DNA of 64,000 nt from Vibrio owensii CAIM 1854 = LMG 25443 (GTDB lineage: Bacteria > Pseudomonadota > Gammaproteobacteria > Enterobacterales > Vibrionaceae). Under the pieces are notes generated by a model. That model ran no database searches. It saw nothing but the letters and a program-made list of their open reading frames with translations, and was not told the DNA's origin. The DNA lies in the NCBI RefSeq assembly GCF_000817815.1, contig NZ_JPRD01000053.1, positions 1 to 64,000 of the forward strand, read 5' to 3'. The position numbers were made by a program, and so were the translations under genes. Positions 26,124 through 35,146 of this stretch are shown here, one piece after another; position 1 is the first letter of the stretch; each line of letters opens with the position of its first letter.

Positions 26124-26897
26124 TTACTCCCAAATTTTCCAAGGGGCTTTGTTTTCTTGCCAAAGCTCTTCCAAGTACACTTTATCTCGCAATGTATCCA
26201 TTGGTTGCCAGAAGCCATGATGCTCATAGGCCATCAACTCACCATCTTTTGCTAGTTGATTAAGCGGATATTGCTCCCACACGCTACTGTCACCATCGAT
26301 GTACTTCAATACGTCTGGAGAAAGCACAAAAAAACCACCATTAATCATAGCACCGTCGCCTTTTGGCTTTTCTTTAAAGCTGTTTACTTGGCCGCCTTGA
26401 ATATCTAATGCACCGAAACGACCCGGTGGGTAGGTTGCTGTCAACGTTGCCTTTTTGCCATGTGACTTGTGAAATTCAATAGTACTAGTAATGTCGATAT
26501 CACCAACACCATCACCGTAAGTGAAACAGAATGCATCCTCATCTTTAATATGCTCTGCTACACGGCCTAAACGACCACCTGTCATCGAGTTATCACCGGT
26601 ATCAACCAAGGTTACTGTCCAAGATTCCGCACGCTTACGGTGCACAGTCATCTCATTGTTTTGCATGTCAAAAGTAACATCTGACATGTGCAAGAAATAG
26701 TTAGCGAAATACTCTTTTATTACATAGCCCTTGTAACCACAGCAAATAATGAAGTCATTAATACCATGCGATGAGTACTGCTTCATGATGTGCCAAAGAA
26801 TAGGTTTACCTCCAATCTCTACCATCGGTTTTGGTTTCACGGATGTTTCTTCGCTTAGGCGTGTACCTAAACCACCAGCGAGGATCACTGCTTTCAT
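26124..26897 (-). CDS. rfbF: Glucose-1-phosphate cytidylyltransferase
   Basis: This enzyme makes CDP-glucose from CTP and glucose 1-phosphate, the first step to CDP-3,6-dideoxyhexoses. The nucleotide-binding motif LAGGLGTRLSEETSVKPKPM is at the N-terminus, with EIGGKPILWHIMKQYSSHGI next. TYGDGVGDIDI and the PPGRFGALDI segment match RfbF/DdhA rather than RmlA or GalU. Length 257 residues is standard. It lies between the ddhD-like gene (20-nt gap) and rfbG. Confidence 0.95.
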   Translation of the reverse strand: MKAVILAGGLGTRLSEETSVKPKPMVEIGGKPILWHIMKQYSSHGINDFIICCGYKGYVIKEYFANYFLHMSDVTFDMQNNEMTVHRKRAESWTVTLVDTGDNSMTGGRLGRVAEHIKDEDAFCFTYGDGVGDIDITSTIEFHKSHGKKATLTATYPPGRFGALDIQGGQVNSFKEKPKGDGAMINGGFFVLSPDVLKYIDGDSSVWEQYPLNQLAKDGELMAYEHHGFWQPMDTLRDKVYLEELWQENKAPWKIWE

Positions 26898-26917
26898 ATT
26901 ATTAGCTCCAACTAACT

Positions 26918-27889
26918 TTATTTTGCGGGGGTAAATGCATCTGAAAAAAAGCCACTTTCAGGTAACCCTTTCTTTTCAAAGACAACTTTCGCTTGCTCTA
27001 TCATTTTTAAGGACCCACAGGCATAGATATCAACCGAGGACAAGCTTTCAAAATCTTGGGTCACGATATCTTGCACATAACCGACTCTGCCTGAAGGTAT
27101 TAACTCTTCTCTCGATAAAACGGGTGTAAAAACAATATTTTTATATTGTTTAGTTAAATGTTCAAAGCCTATGTCGTAAAATTCATTCTTGTATCTCATA
27201 CCCCAGTAAATATGGATAGAGCGTGAATCTTTCGCTTCCATCAGTTGCTCCACCGCTGCTTTAACCGGAGCGATACCTGTTCCTGTCGCGATCATTATTA
27301 TGGGCCTGTCCCCACCACGAACGAAAAATGTGCCTTTTGGCCCTTCAATTCGCATCAATTGATTTAACTTCAAATTTGATGCGAATAGAAGATCTGACAT
27401 TTCTCCATTTTCAACACGGCGAATGTGCAGTTCTATTTCCTTAGTTTGCGTTTTCGCATTGGCAATAGAGTAGCTACGTTTTATACCTTTATAATTGAGA
27501 TCAACATATTGACCCGGCAAGTAATCAAAATCCGAGGTTGGCGGAAAACGGAGCTTTAATACGATGATATCAGAGGTAGGAAATTCAATGCTAGATACTT
27601 TACAGGGTAGTGTCTGAGTTTTGATGTTTGCTAATTCTGGGTAGTAGTTGGCTCTTAGTACGACATCGCTCTTTGCTCGTGATTGACACGTTAAAAAATG
27701 CCCTTCAGAAATAATTTCACCATTTTCATCCTCAACCTTACCTTGAATTAACTCAGCAGAACAAACACCACAATCACCAGTTTTACAACTATGCTCTAAA
27801 GTGACTGACTGTTGGAGTGCGTCCTCCAATAGGTTATCCTTACTCTTATAATTCAAACCTGCTGGTTGAATTTCAATCTTATACTCCAT
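26918..27889 (-). CDS. ddhD: CDP-6-deoxy-delta-3,4-glucoseen reductase (E3)
   Basis: This NADH-dependent iron-sulfur flavoprotein passes electrons to RfbH. Residues 1-90 form a plant-type ferredoxin domain with CKTGDCGVCSAEL and a last Cys in FLTCQSRAKSD. Residues 100-323 are a ferredoxin-NADP reductase-like module: RSYSIANA for flavin binding, MIATGTGIAPVKAAVE for nicotinamide binding, and a C-terminal SDAF. At 323 residues it matches DdhD/RfbI/AscD. Gene order ddhD-rfbF-rfbG-rfbH is that of Yersinia and Salmonella dideoxyhexose clusters. Confidence 0.93.
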   Translation of the reverse strand: MEYKIEIQPAGLNYKSKDNLLEDALQQSVTLEHSCKTGDCGVCSAELIQGKVEDENGEIISEGHFLTCQSRAKSDVVLRANYYPELANIKTQTLPCKVSSIEFPTSDIIVLKLRFPPTSDFDYLPGQYVDLNYKGIKRSYSIANAKTQTKEIELHIRRVENGEMSDLLFASNLKLNQLMRIEGPKGTFFVRGGDRPIIMIATGTGIAPVKAAVEQLMEAKDSRSIHIYWGMRYKNEFYDIGFEHLTKQYKNIVFTPVLSREELIPSGRVGYVQDIVTQDFESLSSVDIYACGSLKMIEQAKVVFEKKGLPESGFFSDAFTPAK

Positions 27890-29152
27890 CTACCAAATAC
27901 CTTTAGTATCAACAATAAAATCGGAGTGCATTTCTTCTACTTTGAATTCTTTATGGTCGACAAGCAGCACATGGACATCTGCACTTTCTTTTGCAATATC
28001 AAGGCTAACCAACTCAACATCTAAATTAGTTGGTTTTGATCCAATATTTGGTTCAACCGCTAATACTTTTCCAGCATGCATTTCTGTTATCTCCTTCGTG
28101 ATTAACATCGCTGGGCTTTCACGTAAATCATCGATATCAGGCTTAAATGCAAGACCGTAGCATGCAATAGTAATGGTATTTGCTGTTTTTTGGGGGTTGG
28201 CTTGCAGGAAGTCTGCAATAGCTAACTTCACTTTATTGATTACCCATTCAGGTTTTGTATCGTTCACTTTGCGTGCTGTATGAATGATCTGAGCTTCTGC
28301 TGGCGTTTTTGAAACGATAAACCAAGGGTCAACAGCGATACAGTGTCCACCAACACCGGGGCCAGGTTGAAGAATATTAATACGAGGGTGACGGTTAGCT
28401 AATGAAATAAGCTCCCACACATTAATATCTAATTTGTCACAAATCATAGATAGCTCATTCGCAAAAGCAATCTGTACATCACGACAAGAGTTTTCTGTCA
28501 GCTTAGCCATTTCAGCAGTGCGTGCATTAGTGATCACACACTCGCCTTCAACAAACGCTTTGTAAAGCTCAACTGAACGGTTTGAGCACTTGGGTGTTAA
28601 ACCACCAATAACACGGTCATTTTCCACCAACTCACGCACAACATGACCAGGCAAGACACGCTCAGGGCAGTGCGCAACATTAACGTCAGCGTCTTCACCT
28701 GCTGTTTGCGGGAAGCTGAGATCAGAACGAGCTTCTGCAAGCCAGGCTGCCATTTTCTCTGTGGCACCTACTGGAGAAGTCGACTCTAGGATCACCAAGT
28801 CACCTTTTTTCAATACTGGCGCAATGGCCTTGCTAGCCGCTTCAATGTACGTCAAATCCGGTGCAGGCACTTCACCTTCAGAACACGGTAAAAAGGGGGT
28901 TGGTACTGCGATCAGGAACGCATCAGCAGGCTCAGGTGTTGTCACTGCTTTCAAGTAACCTTCTGTAACCGCCGCACTCACAATCATATCAAGTTCAGGC
29001 TCTACGATATGAATTTTGCCTAGGTTAATCGTATCCACCGCATGTTGGTTAACATCAACACCAATCACCTTCTTTTTTCTTGACGCAAACATGGCCGCTG
29101 TTGGTAGTCCAATATAACCAAGACCAACTACTGAAATTGTTTCAAATGACAT
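27890..29152 (-). CDS. wecC: UDP-N-acetyl-D-mannosamine dehydrogenase
   Basis: This enzyme oxidises UDP-ManNAc to UDP-ManNAcA with two NAD. The Rossmann loop is GLGYIGLPTAAMFASRKKK, the central helix has CPERVLPGHVVREL, and the catalytic Cys is in GPGVGGHCIAVDPWF (about residue 258-272). Its 420 residues equal WecC. It lies downstream of wecB by 15 nt. Together they supply ManNAcA for the polymer. Enterobacterial common antigen is an unlikely role because no other wec genes are present. Confidence 0.94.
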   Translation of the reverse strand: MSFETISVVGLGYIGLPTAAMFASRKKKVIGVDVNQHAVDTINLGKIHIVEPELDMIVSAAVTEGYLKAVTTPEPADAFLIAVPTPFLPCSEGEVPAPDLTYIEAASKAIAPVLKKGDLVILESTSPVGATEKMAAWLAEARSDLSFPQTAGEDADVNVAHCPERVLPGHVVRELVENDRVIGGLTPKCSNRSVELYKAFVEGECVITNARTAEMAKLTENSCRDVQIAFANELSMICDKLDINVWELISLANRHPRINILQPGPGVGGHCIAVDPWFIVSKTPAEAQIIHTARKVNDTKPEWVINKVKLAIADFLQANPQKTANTITIACYGLAFKPDIDDLRESPAMLITKEITEMHAGKVLAVEPNIGSKPTNLDVELVSLDIAKESADVHVLLVDHKEFKVEEMHSDFIVDTKGIW

Positions 29153-29167
29153 AAACTAATCCAAAAT

Positions 29168-30292
29168 CTATTTTAATAATACTCTAAGAATGCGTTGACA
29201 AGCTTCTCCATCCCCATACGGATTGTGTGCAAAGCTCATCTTTTCATATTCATTTTTGTCCGTTAGGAGTAGGTGAAGGTTTGAGACGATCGTATCAATA
29301 TCTGTACCGACAAGCTTAACTGTACCTGCCTTTACCGCTTCTGGACGCTCCGTGGTATCACGCATTACAAGAACAGGTTTACCTAAGGAGGGCGCTTCTT
29401 CTTGAATACCACCTGAGTCCGTCAAAATGATGTCAGCGCAAGTCATTAGATAAACAAACGGCAGATATTGCTGTGGTTCAATAAGATACACATTGTCCAC
29501 TTCCGAAAGAATTCGATTCACAGGCTCACGAACGTTTGGGTTTAAATGCATAGGATAAACAATCTGCACTTCAGGATGTTGCTTTGCTATTGTGGCCAAG
29601 GCTTCACAAATTCGTTCGACCCCCCCTCCAAAGCTTTCACGGCGATGCCCTGTAACAAGAATAAGTTTCTTTGATGTGTCTAAAAATGGAAATTGCTCAC
29701 GCAACTCTTCATTAAGTACAAAATCATTCTGGATTTTATTTTGCACCATCAACAAAGCATCAATCACTGTATTACCCGTGACTGAAATATCTTCTTCGGC
29801 AAAACTCTCTTTTATTAAGTTTTGTTTTGAGGTTTTAGTTGGCGCAAAATGATATTTAGCTAGTGCACCAGTTAAACGACGATTGGCTTCTTCTGGCCAT
29901 GGTGAGTAAATATTGCCAGTACGAAGACCAGCTTCCACATGCCCTACCTCGATTTGCTCATAATATGCAGCAAGACTTGCCGCTAGCGTGGTAGCGGTAT
30001 CACCATGCACTAGAACTACGTCTGGCTTAAATTCCTGTAGTACAGGTTTGAGCTCTAACAATATGCGCGCAGTAACATCATTGAGAGCTTGACCAGGTTG
30101 CATGAGGTTTAGATCATAATCAGGTATAATTTCAAAAAGCTCTAACACTTGATCAAGCATTTCACGATGCTGAGCGGTCACGCAGCACTTCGCTTCAAAC
30201 CTATGATCTGCTGCCAATGCATGAACAAGTGGTGCCATTTTGATGGCTTCTGGGCGTGTACCAAATACCGTTAGCACTTTTTTTTTGGACAT
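29168..30292 (-). CDS. wecB: UDP-N-acetylglucosamine 2-epimerase (non-hydrolysing)
   Basis: This 374-residue GT-B-like enzyme converts UDP-GlcNAc to UDP-ManNAc. Motifs seen are FGTRPEAIKMAPLVHAL at the N-terminus, GHVEAGLRTGNIYSPWPEE, VTGHRRESFGGG, and TDSGGIQEEAPSLGKPVLVM. It is the non-hydrolysing WecB type, unlike the NeuC-type enzyme at 48311-49474. The start codon is followed by a nine-A run (codons 3-5, lysines) that could slip in replication. It follows wzz by 181 nt, in which no clear terminator was seen. Confidence 0.95.
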   Translation of the reverse strand: MSKKKVLTVFGTRPEAIKMAPLVHALAADHRFEAKCCVTAQHREMLDQVLELFEIIPDYDLNLMQPGQALNDVTARILLELKPVLQEFKPDVVLVHGDTATTLAASLAAYYEQIEVGHVEAGLRTGNIYSPWPEEANRRLTGALAKYHFAPTKTSKQNLIKESFAEEDISVTGNTVIDALLMVQNKIQNDFVLNEELREQFPFLDTSKKLILVTGHRRESFGGGVERICEALATIAKQHPEVQIVYPMHLNPNVREPVNRILSEVDNVYLIEPQQYLPFVYLMTCADIILTDSGGIQEEAPSLGKPVLVMRDTTERPEAVKAGTVKLVGTDIDTIVSNLHLLLTDKNEYEKMSFAHNPYGDGEACQRILRVLLK

Positions 30293-30473
30293 TTTTTAGC
30301 CTAATTTCAATTATAAATTTTGTCATCTACGTGAGATTTCACTTCAACGCCTCAGACTTTTCTTCGTCTGAAACGCTTGTTGTTCAAGATGAGACAGCTT
30401 TATTTTACTATCTCGCTGTAATTAATTGATTTCACCTATCTTAAACAAGCCACTCCAAATAGGTCCTTGAAAA

Positions 30474-31460
30474 CTAGCTCCTAGCTCCTAGCTCCCCTTT
30501 ATCTTCCTTTCGAAACGCAAAGCGTACTAGTACAATCGCCACACCTAGCATCCCCCCAAGCAATGTAACTAGCACACAAATTAGAGCGCGTTTCGGACCA
30601 TCTTTAAGCTCCGGTACAACGGCAGGGTCAACAACTTTGAATATGAACTCTTCTTGTACTTCAGCCAGCATCAAACTTTTGGTCTGCTCTTCGATCAGTC
30701 GGTAAAACGTGCTTTGCATATCCGTAACAGCAGTTTTTTGTAGCTGAGCGTTTAGGTAAGCTAAATTTTGTGAAGTTTCAGCAATCGTTCGTTCACGCAT
30801 TACTTGGTTGATGTCTTCAATTAGCCAGTTGACCCATTGCTGAGCTAAGTAAGGTGAGTAGTTTTTAACAGATACTGTGTATAAACCACTCTCTTTATCT
30901 TGGCTAATATTCAAAACCTCTTTACTGAAAACTTCAAACGCTTCCTGTGCTGTTGGTGTCGCACCACGTAGGCCATCGGGTTCGCGAAGCCACTCACTAT
31001 TCTTCGAGTTATAAAGTTCCTCATCAAGAATGAGCATATTGCTTTCTAAATCCCAATTTTTTGCTGCCATCAAAGGAACAAGCAAATCATGCTTTTTAAT
31101 AAATGCTTCTACAAACTGACGAGACTTCATTACTTGCACTGCCAAATCTGTTTGCGAGGATTCTCCTGCACCAAGGTTAACACCTGCTAACGCAGCTAAA
31201 CCTCCTAGCTGGCCTGCCATTTTTGATAAGCCACCACCATTTGAGCTTTCTGCCGGCGCAAGTAATGCATCTGATTTGTATATATTTGGCAGGCTAAGTG
31301 CGTATAGCACCGCACCGACCGCAAAAACAAATGTGGTCACAATGATGAACCACTTGCCTTTCCATAGAGCGTTAAAAAGTTCACGCAAGTCAATCTCATC
31401 ATCTGCAGATTGAGGTGGATATGGTAAGTAGTTTGGATTGAGTTCTTTTTGTGGTTCCAT
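30474..31460 (-). CDS. wzz: Wzz-type chain-length determinant
   Basis: This polysaccharide co-polymerase has 328 residues. Two transmembrane helices flank a periplasmic domain: about 34-54 (WFIIVTTFVFAVGAVLYAL) and about 292-314 (ALICVLVTLLGGMLGVAIVL). The N-terminal cytoplasmic part has DEIDLRELFNALWKGKW, typical of Wzz. No C-terminal kinase domain exists, so it is not a Wzc. It sets modal length of the Wzy-made polymer. The 3' end lies in tandem CTAGCTC repeats (30476-30495). It follows the Wza-like gene after a terminator. Confidence 0.9.
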   Translation of the reverse strand: MEPQKELNPNYLPYPPQSADDEIDLRELFNALWKGKWFIIVTTFVFAVGAVLYALSLPNIYKSDALLAPAESSNGGGLSKMAGQLGGLAALAGVNLGAGESSQTDLAVQVMKSRQFVEAFIKKHDLLVPLMAAKNWDLESNMLILDEELYNSKNSEWLREPDGLRGATPTAQEAFEVFSKEVLNISQDKESGLYTVSVKNYSPYLAQQWVNWLIEDINQVMRERTIAETSQNLAYLNAQLQKTAVTDMQSTFYRLIEEQTKSLMLAEVQEEFIFKVVDPAVVPELKDGPKRALICVLVTLLGGMLGVAIVLVRFAFRKEDKGELGARS

Positions 31461-31494
31461 GGAAGTTCTAGGTCCTAGGATCGGTGAAAATGTT

Positions 31495-31529
31495 TACGGA
31501 ATACGGAATACGGAATACGGAATACGGAA
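31495..31529. repeat. Tandem heptamer repeat, five copies of tacggaa
   Basis: Five exact 7-nt units lie just upstream of the wzz start (35-69 nt from it), within the wza-wzz spacer. Copy number could vary by slippage and alter the distance from any upstream signal to wzz. Confidence 0.85.
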
Positions 31530-31601
31530 TATTGCTCCGGTGAAATACCATGCAAACCGTTTACCTGAGCTTTCAAACGCAATCTACACTCAATCCGAGA
31601 G

Positions 31602-31637
31602 TAGATTCCTAGTCTTGCTTCTGCTCGCTGGAATGAC
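31602..31637 (-). repeat. Dispersed short intergenic repeat, copy G
   Basis: On the minus strand it reads GTCATTCCAGCGAGCAGAAG, then CAAGACTAGGAATCTA, the same family as copies A, D, E and F. It sits in the wza-wzz spacer. Confidence 0.6.
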
Positions 31638-31684
31638 GTTTTCTTCTCCCGTATTCAGTAGCTAAGCGCTCCATAATCTGTATT

Positions 31685-31726
31685 TAAAAAAGTTCTAGGC
31701 CCTAGGAACGTTTATTCCTAGGACCT
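31685..31726 (-). terminator. Rho-independent terminator after the Wza-like gene
   Basis: Arms 31697-31708 (aggccctaggaa) and 31715-31726 (ttcctaggacct) pair with one mismatch. On the minus strand a six-T run follows (31685-31690). It would stop transcripts from the export gene before wzz unless read through, for example by RfaH-modified polymerase. Confidence 0.8.
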
Positions 31727-31736
31727 TTATTTACCT

Positions 31737-34430
31737 TTACTTCAACGCGTTGATCGCTACACCTGTTTGGTAAAGGATCTGGGTGGCAGCAGTCCAAGTA
31801 CTTAATGCATCGCGGTAGTCGGTATCAATTGGCACAACAATTGTGTCGCCCGCTTTTAACTCTTCATGATTGTTACCGAACCAGTAACCAGAAGTTGGTT
31901 TGTATACTGAACCATCAGCGCGCACGACAAAAATACGATCTTCATCTGCTTGTTTTTTCGCGCCGCCGGCTTTGTTTAGGTAATCATCTACGTCTAGCTT
32001 GTTATCTAACAAGTAAGTGATTGGAACCTGAACTTCACCCATGATTGAAACCGTATTACGGAAAGTCGGTACAAATAAGAAGTCTCCATCTTCTAACATA
32101 AAGTCCGCAGAACGCTCGTCTTTTAGGATGCGATTAAGCTGCACAACCATGCGACCAAGCGCTTTGCTCTTACTTGCTTCTTCCACAAACGCCAAGGTTT
32201 TTTCTGGGTCAGAAATCACTGAGCTCATATTGCTGTCTGCACGAAAGGTTTTTTTCGCGGTTTCTGCGCGCATATCTGCGGCGTATTGATTTAGTAGCTT
32301 TTGCTCTTGTAGGCGAAGCGCTTCACGTGTGAAGATCGCACCTTGAGGATGGGCAAATTCCGTCAAACCACCAGCACGCTCAAGTAACTCGCCTAAGGTC
32401 TCCCCCTGACGAACCGTGTAAGTACCAGGGAACCGCACCTCACCCTGCAGGGTTACTGTGCTCTGTAGTTTAACGTTCGGCTTTTCTAGGATGTTCAAAC
32501 GGTCACGGCCAACAAGGATTGCATCATCTGCTGTACCTCCTTGAATCGCTTTGCGTAAATCAATGCGTTCCACATCAATAGAAGCGCGTTCGTCCTTGCT
32601 ACTGATCACAGTACGAGCCAACTCTGCATTAATGGTAAATGCATTGTACGTTAGACCACCTGCCGCTTCGATAAGGGTAGACACTGACATGCGTGGCGTA
32701 AGTGGGTAGCGACCAGGGTGTTTAACCTCACCAAATACTTCAGCGATTTGCGGTGCTAAGCCTAAACGAGATTGTTGCTGGAGCTGCAAAAGCACCGGAG
32801 CAAGTAAAGTTCGACGAGTGTTTTGCTTCAACGCATCAAAATCTTCTTTTGTGATTTCTTTGCCACGGAATATGATTTTTGGCTGTTCTGATTCTTCAGT
32901 TGAAGATCGTCCCATCGGCATATTGTCTGTTGCTGAAGAAATAGCAACAGAAGAGCTCATCACTTCTTGCTCTTTTTGTTGATCCAGCTCAGCTTTAAAT
33001 TGTGCTTGCTCAAGCGTTTTCGCTTTCGTAACCGTATCTTGATCTGCAAGGGTATCTAAATCTTCATTATTGAAACGGTTAAATACCAGCACTCGGTCAC
33101 GTGAGTTTAACTTTAGGTTATCTTTGCTGCTCGGCGAAAGAATCGCGTTAGCAAGATTTACTTGATAAACCTCGATGTCACGTTGTGGGTTAATCTCACG
33201 AACAACGACAGCATAGTTAACATCTGCAGTAGAGTTAAATGACGTATCTACCGATTGGAACAAGTCAGCAACGCGAAGGCCACTCCTCCATTCGATAAAG
33301 CTCGGATGACGAACATCACCTTCAATTTGCACGTAACGGGTTAGTTCTTCGCTCTTCTTCAGTACATTAACGGCGTCGCCATCTTTGACTTTGGTTTGTT
33401 GATCATGTGACTGACTGAAGTTCAGGGTTAATGCGTCACGCGCACCTTTCGCTGCATAACGTTTGACTTCAATTTGGTCACTGTAAGCGTTGGCAGTAAA
33501 ACCTCCCGCCATTTGAATCGCCTGTTTGTAGGTTTCGCCTGACTTTACTTCATAGATTGCAGGGCGGTTTACCTCACCATCAATAGTGATGGTATTGCCA
33601 ACAGCACCAATAAAGACCACATCACCAGGTAACAGTCGAACATCGTTGCGCGCGTCGCCTTTCAGCAATAGGTCATACATATCAAGTTTGCGAATCACCT
33701 GACCATTGCGCTTTAGCTGCACGTTGCGCAATGCACCGCTCTCCCCAAAGCCGCCACTGTAATAAATGGCTTGAGAAATGGTGGTTAGCGCGCTAACGGT
33801 GTAAGCACCAGGTTTGTAGGCATCCCCCATAACAAACACTTGCATGGTACGCATTTCTCCTAGCGAAATATCGCTACGCACACCGATCATTTGCTCTTTT
33901 ACTCGTTGGTTTAGGGAGTCACGAACGTCAGAAAAGCTCATGCCTGCTAATTGGACTGGGCCAAGTGAAGGAAAGTTGATAGTACCCGCGCGATTTACTC
34001 GCAAACGGTGAGTCGTATTCTCTTTACCAAATAGCTGAATAACAATTTCGTCACCAGCGCCGACAGTGTAGTCAGCAGGGACAGGCACATCGTTTACTGG
34101 AGCAAATGTTGTTGGTGAACCCGCAAATAGATCCAAGCCGAAGCGCTTTAGCTCTTCATCTTCTTTCATTACATCCGCTTGGTTCGTTTGATTAGCGTTA
34201 CTCACCTCTGGGCGAGGATCAATCACTTGAGGGTTTTGATAGCTACTCGGCTGAGAAGAAGAGCCAGAAGGGAGAGAAATGCCGTACTTACTTGCTAGTG
34301 CTTGTTGTTGGTCAGCAGGTAGACTTTGGAACATTTGCATTTGTTCCGGGGTTGGAGTTTGCGCATGACTGAATGGCGCAAAAACACTTGCCAATACACA
34401 AGCGGCAATCGAGAAATATCCTTTAAGCAT
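31737..34430 (-). CDS. Wza-like SLBB-domain polysaccharide export protein (WbfF/OtnA type)
   Basis: This 897-residue outer-membrane export protein has a Sec signal peptide at residues 1-23 (MLKGYFSIAACVLASVF, cleavage after HAQ). A polysaccharide-export domain starts near 118 with ADYTVGAGDEIVIQLFGKEN. At least four to six SLBB modules follow, for example IDGEVNRPAIYEVKSGETYKQ and EVFGEVKHPGRYPLTPRMSV, then LQGEVRFPGTYTVRQGETL and IMGEVQVPITYLLDNKL. Unlike E. coli Wza it is much longer and has no lipobox Cys. Long proteins of this kind occur in Vibrio capsule loci (WbfF/OtnA of V. cholerae O139). It probably forms the outer-membrane channel. Confidence 0.9.
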   Translation of the reverse strand: MLKGYFSIAACVLASVFAPFSHAQTPTPEQMQMFQSLPADQQQALASKYGISLPSGSSSQPSSYQNPQVIDPRPEVSNANQTNQADVMKEDEELKRFGLDLFAGSPTTFAPVNDVPVPADYTVGAGDEIVIQLFGKENTTHRLRVNRAGTINFPSLGPVQLAGMSFSDVRDSLNQRVKEQMIGVRSDISLGEMRTMQVFVMGDAYKPGAYTVSALTTISQAIYYSGGFGESGALRNVQLKRNGQVIRKLDMYDLLLKGDARNDVRLLPGDVVFIGAVGNTITIDGEVNRPAIYEVKSGETYKQAIQMAGGFTANAYSDQIEVKRYAAKGARDALTLNFSQSHDQQTKVKDGDAVNVLKKSEELTRYVQIEGDVRHPSFIEWRSGLRVADLFQSVDTSFNSTADVNYAVVVREINPQRDIEVYQVNLANAILSPSSKDNLKLNSRDRVLVFNRFNNEDLDTLADQDTVTKAKTLEQAQFKAELDQQKEQEVMSSSVAISSATDNMPMGRSSTEESEQPKIIFRGKEITKEDFDALKQNTRRTLLAPVLLQLQQQSRLGLAPQIAEVFGEVKHPGRYPLTPRMSVSTLIEAAGGLTYNAFTINAELARTVISSKDERASIDVERIDLRKAIQGGTADDAILVGRDRLNILEKPNVKLQSTVTLQGEVRFPGTYTVRQGETLGELLERAGGLTEFAHPQGAIFTREALRLQEQKLLNQYAADMRAETAKKTFRADSNMSSVISDPEKTLAFVEEASKSKALGRMVVQLNRILKDERSADFMLEDGDFLFVPTFRNTVSIMGEVQVPITYLLDNKLDVDDYLNKAGGAKKQADEDRIFVVRADGSVYKPTSGYWFGNNHEELKAGDTIVVPIDTDYRDALSTWTAATQILYQTGVAINALK

Positions 34431-34498
34431 GATAATTCGCTATTTAAATCGAGAGTTAAAAAATCCTAGTTACTAAAACTAGGCACTAGGTCTTTTAA

Positions 34499-35014
34499 TT
34501 AAAATCGGTGCTGAAAGCCGAGTGTCAGGGCATTCAGACGAACTTGGTCTTCTGATGTATTGTCAATAAACTCGAAAACAACCGCATTGTGCTTATCTAA
34601 GGCGTAATGCATACCTAAACCAAAGCTAAAGCCTTGATCTTTATTAGAGCCGACGTTCTGTTGGTCAATTTGGACACTGGAGTAACCCGCCAGCCCGTAA
34701 AGTGCGAAACGTTCAGAAACCGGCATGTTCAACTTAACAAAACCACTTGCTAAGCTGTCTACTGCAAGTCCGCTTTCGCGCTGTACTGAGGTGCCGTAAC
34801 GCGCTTCTAACGCGACATAATCGTTAAAGAAATAGCCTGCTTGCGCTTGAAGAAGGAATGGATTGCCTTCGGTTACGGAAGAAATAGAAGAGTGGTGGTA
34901 TTCGGCATTAGAGTAGCTCACTAACGCACCTGCATAAAAATCTGCTGAGGCCGTAAATGAGCACAAGCCTAAGCTGATTGCACTCAACGCCCCTAGCCAT
35001 GGTCGTTTGTTCAT
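34499..35014 (-). CDS. Outer-membrane beta-barrel protein (OmpA-like small porin fold)
   Basis: This 171-residue secreted protein has a signal peptide MNKRPWLGALSAISLG, with cleavage after TASA. Alternating aromatic strands follow (FYAGALVSYSNAEYHH, VALEARYGTSVQ, FALYGLAGYSSVQI, QGFSFGLGMHYAL) and the final strand ends LTLGFQHRF, with the C-terminal Phe typical of outer-membrane barrels. Size suggests eight strands. The ATG at 35014 is chosen because it starts the signal peptide; a longer frame to 35131 would run through the JUMPstart leader. It is the first gene after the ops element. Its role in capsule surface display or export is inferred from position only. Confidence 0.8.
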   Translation of the reverse strand: MNKRPWLGALSAISLGLCSFTASADFYAGALVSYSNAEYHHSSISSVTEGNPFLLQAQAGYFFNDYVALEARYGTSVQRESGLAVDSLASGFVKLNMPVSERFALYGLAGYSSVQIDQQNVGSNKDQGFSFGLGMHYALDKHNAVVFEFIDNTSEDQVRLNALTLGFQHRF

Positions 35015-35111
35015 CACGTAAGTGTTCCTTGGGTATTGACTGACCGCTGCACATGAATAACGCACGCAGTGAATGTCTGTTAACTCTTTGTCTGTTTGCT
35101 TGTGCGTTTTC

Positions 35112-35146
35112 ACGCTACCGCCCTGCGGCATTACGCGTAGCCACTG
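35112..35146 (-). promoter_or_regulatory. JUMPstart leader with exact ops element (RfaH recruitment site)
   Basis: On the minus strand the segment starts CAGTGGCTACGCG and ends GCAGGGCGGTAGCGTG. This matches the JUMPstart consensus at both ends and contains a perfect 11-nt ops core GGCGGTAGCGT (35112-35122). It lies about 100 nt before the barrel-protein start and points into the polymer locus. ops pauses RNA polymerase and loads RfaH, suppressing termination in long LPS and capsule operons. Confidence 0.9.

Noticed and set aside
27890..30292. Enterobacterial common antigen locus
   Set aside because: Only wecB and wecC are present; wecA, wecG, wzxE and the other wec genes are absent.
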